From: Streptomyces chromofuscus
GTDB lineage: Bacteria; Actinomycetota; Actinomycetes; Streptomycetales; Streptomycetaceae
Direction of reading: 5' to 3'
Assembly: GCF_015160875.1 (NCBI RefSeq)
Contig: NZ_CP063374.1
Location: 6,451,501 to 6,515,500, forward strand
DNA: 64,000 nt
Of the stretch, positions 60,364-64,000 are shown piece by piece. Both the position numbers and the translations under genes were made by a program. Each line of letters begins with the position of its first letter. The first letter of the stretch is position 1. The notes beneath the pieces were generated by a model. That model did no database searches and was not told where the DNA came from. It saw nothing but the letters and a program-made list of their open reading frames with translations.

Positions 60364-62508
60364 GTGAGCGGCCCGGGCGGGGCGGCCACCGACGCGGAGG
60401 AACGGGACGCCGCGTTCGCGGACACGGTGCGCCGGACCGGCGCGTCCATCGGTGCCCTCTACCTGCTCGCACCGGACGAGCAGGTGCTCTGCCTGGACGT
60501 GCTGAGCGGCGTCCCGGCCGACTTCGCGGCGCCGTGGGTGAGGGTGCCGCTGGCCGCTCCGATGCCGGTGGCCGTCGCGGTCCGTGAGGACCGCATGGTG
60601 TGGGTGGGCAGCCAGGAGGAGATGTCCCGCGCCTATCCGCGCACCGCGATGGTGGTTCCCTACCCGCTGGCCCTGGTTGCCGCGCCGGTCACCGGCGTCC
60701 AGCGCTGGGGCGTACTGATGCTGATGTGGCCCGCCACCCGTCCGCCGTACATGACCGCACGGGAGCGGGGGAACATCGCCGCCAGTTGCCGGCGTCTGGC
60801 CCGGCTGCTGGAGGAAGCCGCGGAACACGGCAGGCTGCCCTCGCCCGCCGACGGGCCGCGTGTCGTCCTGACGGGCACCGACCGCCGGCCCGTGAGTCCG
60901 ACGATGGCCGTCGCCGACTTCGTGGAGCGCCTGCCGGGCGGGAGCTGCGCCCTGGACCTGGAGGGCCGCTTCACCTTCGTCAGCAGCGGAGCCTGCGACC
61001 TGCTGGGCCGCGACGCCGATCAGCTGCTGGGCACGGTGCCGTGGCAGTCCCTGCGCTGGCTCGACGACCCCGTCTACGAGGACCGCTACCGCGGCGCGGT
61101 CATCAGCCGCGAGCCCGTCGCCTTCACCGCGTGCCGCCCGCCGGACCACTGGCTGGACATCCACCTGTACCCGGACGCCAGCGGCATCAGCGTCCGGATC
61201 GTCCCGTGCGGTGGGCAGCCCCCGCCCGCACCGGCGCCCCGCAACCCCGCGCGCCCCGCCGCACTCGCCCGCGCGGGCCGGTTGTACCAGCTCATGCACC
61301 TGGCCGCGGGGCTGACCGAGGTCGTCGGCGTCCAGGACGTCATCGATCTGGTCGCCGACCAGATCATGCCCGCCTTCGGCGCCCAGGGCATGGTGCTGTC
61401 CGCCGCCGACGCGGGCCGGCTGCGGATCACCGGCTACCGCGGCTACGCAGCCGACGTCATCGAGCGGCTCGACGGCCTGCCCCTCGACACCGGTCTGACC
61501 CCGGCCGGGCAGGCCATCGCCGGCGGCATCCCCGCCTTCTTCGGCGATCCGGACGAGATGCGGCGCATCTACCCCCAGGCCCCGCTGATGAGCGACAAGC
61601 AGGCCTGGGCGTTTCTGCCGCTGATCGTCTCCGGCCGGCCCGTGGGCATCTGCATCCTGTCCTACGACCGACCGCACACGTTCCCGGCCGAGGAACGCGC
61701 CGTCATGACCTCGCTCGCCGGTCTCGTCGCCCAGGCCCTCGACCGCGCCCGCCTCTACGACCTCAAGCACGAACTCGCCCACGGCCTCCAGCAGGCGCTG
61801 CTCCCGCGCAGCCTGCCCACGATCGCCGAGCTGCGGGTCGCCGCCCGCTATCTGCCCGCCACCCGGGGCATGGACATCGGCGGGGACTTCTACGACCTGA
61901 TCCGGCTCGGCGACACGGCCGCCGCGGCCGTCATCGGGGACGTGCAGGGCCACAACGTCGCCGCCGCCGCGCTGATGGGGCAGGTGCGCAGCGGCGTCCT
62001 CGTCCACGCGACCCTCGGCACCAGCCCCGACCAGGTCCTGGCCAGAACCAACCGGCTGCTGGTCGATCTCGCCCCCGATCTGTTCACCAGCTGCCTCTAC
62101 GCCCACCTCGACTTCGCCCACCGGCGGGTCACGCTGGCCGGCGCCGGCCACCCGCCGCCGTTGCGGCGCCTCCCCGACGGCGACACCCGGCCCGTCGAGC
62201 TGGCGCCCGGCCCGCTGCTCGGCATCGACCCCGACGCCGTGTTCCCCGTGACCGAGATGCCGCTCACGCCGGGGCTGACGCTCGCCTTCTACACCGACGG
62301 CCTCATCGAAAGGCCGGGCGTCGACGTCGACGAGGCCATCGACGGCCTGGCACGGCACCTCGCCGATGCCGACGACCGGGACCTGGACGCGCTGGTCGAC
62401 GCCCTGCTGCGGCAGGCCGGCCCCGACGGCCGGCGCACCGACGACACCGCCCTGCTCGTGCTGCAGCACCGGCCGGCGGGGGACGGCGAGCGGCACCCGG
62501 GGGAGTAG
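60364..62508 (+). CDS. GAF-PAS-GAF-SpoIIE-type PP2C phosphatase
   Basis: 714 aa. An N-terminal GAF-like sensor (RTGASIGALYLLAPDEQVLC) is followed by a PAS-like region (SCALDLEGRFTFVSSGACDL), a second GAF (about 320-470, VGICILSYDRPHTFPAEERA) and the phosphatase with TRGMDIGGDFYDLIRLGDTA, VIGDVQGHNVAAAALMGQVR, GAGHPPPLRRLPDGD and AFYTDGLIE. No kinase domain. GTG at 60364. Same general design as the gene at 57349-59415 but opposite strand and different sensor order; they flank a pseudogene. Confidence 0.88.
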   Translation: MSGPGGAATDAEERDAAFADTVRRTGASIGALYLLAPDEQVLCLDVLSGVPADFAAPWVRVPLAAPMPVAVAVREDRMVWVGSQEEMSRAYPRTAMVVPYPLALVAAPVTGVQRWGVLMLMWPATRPPYMTARERGNIAASCRRLARLLEEAAEHGRLPSPADGPRVVLTGTDRRPVSPTMAVADFVERLPGGSCALDLEGRFTFVSSGACDLLGRDADQLLGTVPWQSLRWLDDPVYEDRYRGAVISREPVAFTACRPPDHWLDIHLYPDASGISVRIVPCGGQPPPAPAPRNPARPAALARAGRLYQLMHLAAGLTEVVGVQDVIDLVADQIMPAFGAQGMVLSAADAGRLRITGYRGYAADVIERLDGLPLDTGLTPAGQAIAGGIPAFFGDPDEMRRIYPQAPLMSDKQAWAFLPLIVSGRPVGICILSYDRPHTFPAEERAVMTSLAGLVAQALDRARLYDLKHELAHGLQQALLPRSLPTIAELRVAARYLPATRGMDIGGDFYDLIRLGDTAAAAVIGDVQGHNVAAAALMGQVRSGVLVHATLGTSPDQVLARTNRLLVDLAPDLFTSCLYAHLDFAHRRVTLAGAGHPPPLRRLPDGDTRPVELAPGPLLGIDPDAVFPVTEMPLTPGLTLAFYTDGLIERPGVDVDEAIDGLARHLADADDRDLDALVDALLRQAGPDGRRTDDTALLVLQHRPAGDGERHPGE

Positions 62509-62830
62509 CCGACGCGCACGGTCCTCGCCGTCGCCGTGGCTCAGCGCGTCCGGAGTGCCTCAGGAGCGGGCCCGGACGGTGGTCGACGCCGTGGCCCCGA
62601 CGGCGGTCGCCGCGAAGTCCGCAAGAAGTGAGCCGGCGCGTCCGGAACCCGTGGGCAGGCGCCGCCGCGGTCCTCCGGGGCGGGGCGGCCGGGAGGTCGG
62701 ACGGACTCGGCGCGCTCCGCGGCACGGTGGTCGCCGTCCGCGGCCCGCGTCCGGGGCGCGCCGGACGCGCGGCGGCCCGGGAGGACGCCTCCGCCGTCCG
62801 TTCCGGGAGCAGCGGCCGTGTGGTCCGCGC
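62509..62830. other. intergenic, no gene seen
   Basis: 322 bp between the convergent phosphatase and hydrolase genes. Open frames exist on both strands, as always at this GC, but none has a start with a ribosome site or a recognisable protein. Presumably holds terminators for both flanking genes; no long perfect hairpin was found. Confidence 0.4.
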
Positions 62831-63904
62831 TCACCTCCGTCCCGAGGGACGCCCGTCCAGGACGGCGAGCGGCGCCGGGCGGGGGCCGGGGCGTGCGAAG
62901 CGGAGCCACAGCAGCTGGGAGATGAGCCAGCGCCGCATCGCGCCGAGGTGGGCCGGCGAACCGTGCACGTCGTCGAAGGTGCGGAAGCGGACGTCGGGGA
63001 GCGTGCGGAGCAGCAACGCCTGCTCCGTGGCCGGGATGATCTCGTCGCGGCTGCTCGCGACGTACCGGACGGGTACGCGCACCTGCCCGAGCTGCTGGGG
63101 GGTGAGCGCGAAGGCGGGCAGCAGGGTCCGCAGCGCGGCGAGGTCCTCGCTGCCGGTGAGCCGGCGCAGGGTGTCGGCCGTGATGCCCGGCACACGAGGC
63201 CACCAGTCCTCGTCGGTGAAGAAGCCGGCGACGGGCGCACCGACGGTGAGGATCCGGCGGATGCGCGGGTCCTCGGCGGCGGCCCGCAGCGCGAGGTGGC
63301 CGCTGAAACTGAGCGCGAGCATCGAGGTGTCGCCGACCCGGGCGCGGCCGGCGAGCCGGTCGAGCAGGGTGCCGATCATGCGCCAGGAGTCGGGGCCGTA
63401 CGGGACGGTGTTCTCGCCCACCCCCGGCAGTTCGGTGACGACGGCGGCGAAGCCCAGCCTGCGCAGCAGCGGCAGCAGCGGAGCCCACTGCTCCTTGACG
63501 CTGACGATGCCGCCCATGACGAGCAGCAGCGGACGCGAGGCGTCGAGTCCGGCGGCCCAGCAGGCCACGGTGCCGCCGGCGTGCTCGAACTCCAGTCGCT
63601 CGATGCCATTCTGGCCCCGGCGCCACTGGTCGAAGGTGTCGACACAGAGCCGCTGGGCGGTCCGGCGCTCGGCGTCGCCGTGGTGGGGGAAGCGGGCGAG
63701 AGCGTAGTGCCGGCAGGCGTCGAGGAGGTCGCCGCGGTCCGCGGCGGCCCGGCCCTCGGCGGTCCACACCGCGGCCCACGAGTGCGGGTCCCCGGGGGCG
63801 TCGCCGGTGATGCGGGCCAGCACGCTCGTGGCGTGCTCGACCGTCATGCCCTGGCCCCCGGCGTGCAGACGGGCGAATTCCTTGAGCTCTTCCAGATGGT
63901 CCAT
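62831..63904 (-). CDS. FrsA-like alpha/beta hydrolase
   Basis: 357 aa. An N-terminal helical cap (LLDACRHYALARFPHHGDAE, then TFDQWRRGQNGIERLEFEHA) precedes the hydrolase core PLLLVMGGIVSVKEQWAPLL, ELPGVGENTVPYG and a nucleophile elbow MLALSFSGHLALRAAA, where Ala and Ser replace the Gly residues of GxSxG. Acid and His regions are VRYVASSRDEIIPATEQA and FDDVHGSPAHLGAM. The layout is that of FrsA/DUF1100-type hydrolases, which in actinomycetes often occur in secondary metabolism. The ATG at 63904 follows GGAGG. Substrate unknown. Confidence 0.78.
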   Translation of the reverse strand: MDHLEELKEFARLHAGGQGMTVEHATSVLARITGDAPGDPHSWAAVWTAEGRAAADRGDLLDACRHYALARFPHHGDAERRTAQRLCVDTFDQWRRGQNGIERLEFEHAGGTVACWAAGLDASRPLLLVMGGIVSVKEQWAPLLPLLRRLGFAAVVTELPGVGENTVPYGPDSWRMIGTLLDRLAGRARVGDTSMLALSFSGHLALRAAAEDPRIRRILTVGAPVAGFFTDEDWWPRVPGITADTLRRLTGSEDLAALRTLLPAFALTPQQLGQVRVPVRYVASSRDEIIPATEQALLLRTLPDVRFRTFDDVHGSPAHLGAMRRWLISQLLWLRFARPGPRPAPLAVLDGRPSGRR

Positions 63905-64000
63905 GGTGGAGGTACCGTCCCCGGTCGGTTCGGGCGCCGTCGGGACGGCGCGGAACGGGTGGGCCCGCCGCGCGCGACACGTCGCCGCGGCGGTGCTGAG

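Overview
The window is high-GC actinobacterial DNA and reads as Streptomyces: third-position GC bias is extreme, GTG starts and 4-nt start/stop overlaps are common, and the core genes are typical of that genus (DUF2637 membrane protein, FhuF-like iron protein under an iron box, PucR plus xanthine dehydrogenase, SpoIIE-type phosphatases). The left two thirds are accessory DNA and the right third (about 41.5-64 kb) looks like ordinary chromosome.

1-6 kb: remnant or small RiPP locus of azole (TOMM) type. A SagB-like dehydrogenase is cut by the left edge, a YcaO cyclodehydratase lies on the minus strand, and a 52-codon ORF just upstream of ycaO is a candidate precursor. An IS630-family element with clear inverted repeats (951-2081) sits between sagB and ycaO. 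Decayed ISAs1 and IS256 transposases follow at 4.26-5.56 kb.

5.8-37 kb: a large peptide/aminosugar biosynthetic cluster. It has a PLP enzyme and an Fe/2-oxoglutarate oxygenase related to those that turn arginine into capreomycidine or streptolidine (VioD/OrfR and VioC/OrfP type), and dispersed NRPS parts (free PCP, A-PCP, free C, PCP-C-A, C-A-PCP, no thioesterase domain). A sugar branch comprises a Gfo/Idh oxidoreductase, NAD epimerase, PIG-L deacetylase, GT2 glycosyltransferase and O-carbamoyltransferase. Also present are two methyltransferases, an ATP-grasp ligase, a FemAB-like (possibly aminoacyl-tRNA dependent) transferase, a CocE/NonD hydrolase, two MFS exporters, a macrolide-phosphotransferase-like kinase and a GNAT enzyme (resistance candidates), and an HTH-only LuxR regulator next to a small secreted peptide. 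The enzyme set recalls streptothricin/BD-12-type antibiotics, but the NRPS layout and the extra ligases do not match what I know of capreomycin, viomycin or streptothricin. I regard this as the most interesting system in the window. The free PCP and the PCP-C-A protein share a C-terminal helical tail that may be a docking element.

37-41.4 kb: a graveyard of IS1380, IS4 and IS630 pieces, including a 236-bp internally deleted IS630 derivative with TA duplications. An SDR fragment and a Ser/Thr kinase/FHA-like pair with signs of decay lie inside it.

41.5-64 kb: DUF2637 protein, FhuF-like protein with an iron box, GntR regulator, a GC-rich tandem repeat, a TPR-like protein, and PucR divergent from the xanthine dehydrogenase operon (with a truncated purine permease and XdhC maturation factor). 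Then come an SRPBCC protein, a GT2/HAD/pyruvyltransferase sugar locus, two SpoIIE-type phosphatases flanking a dehydrogenase pseudogene, and an alpha/beta hydrolase.
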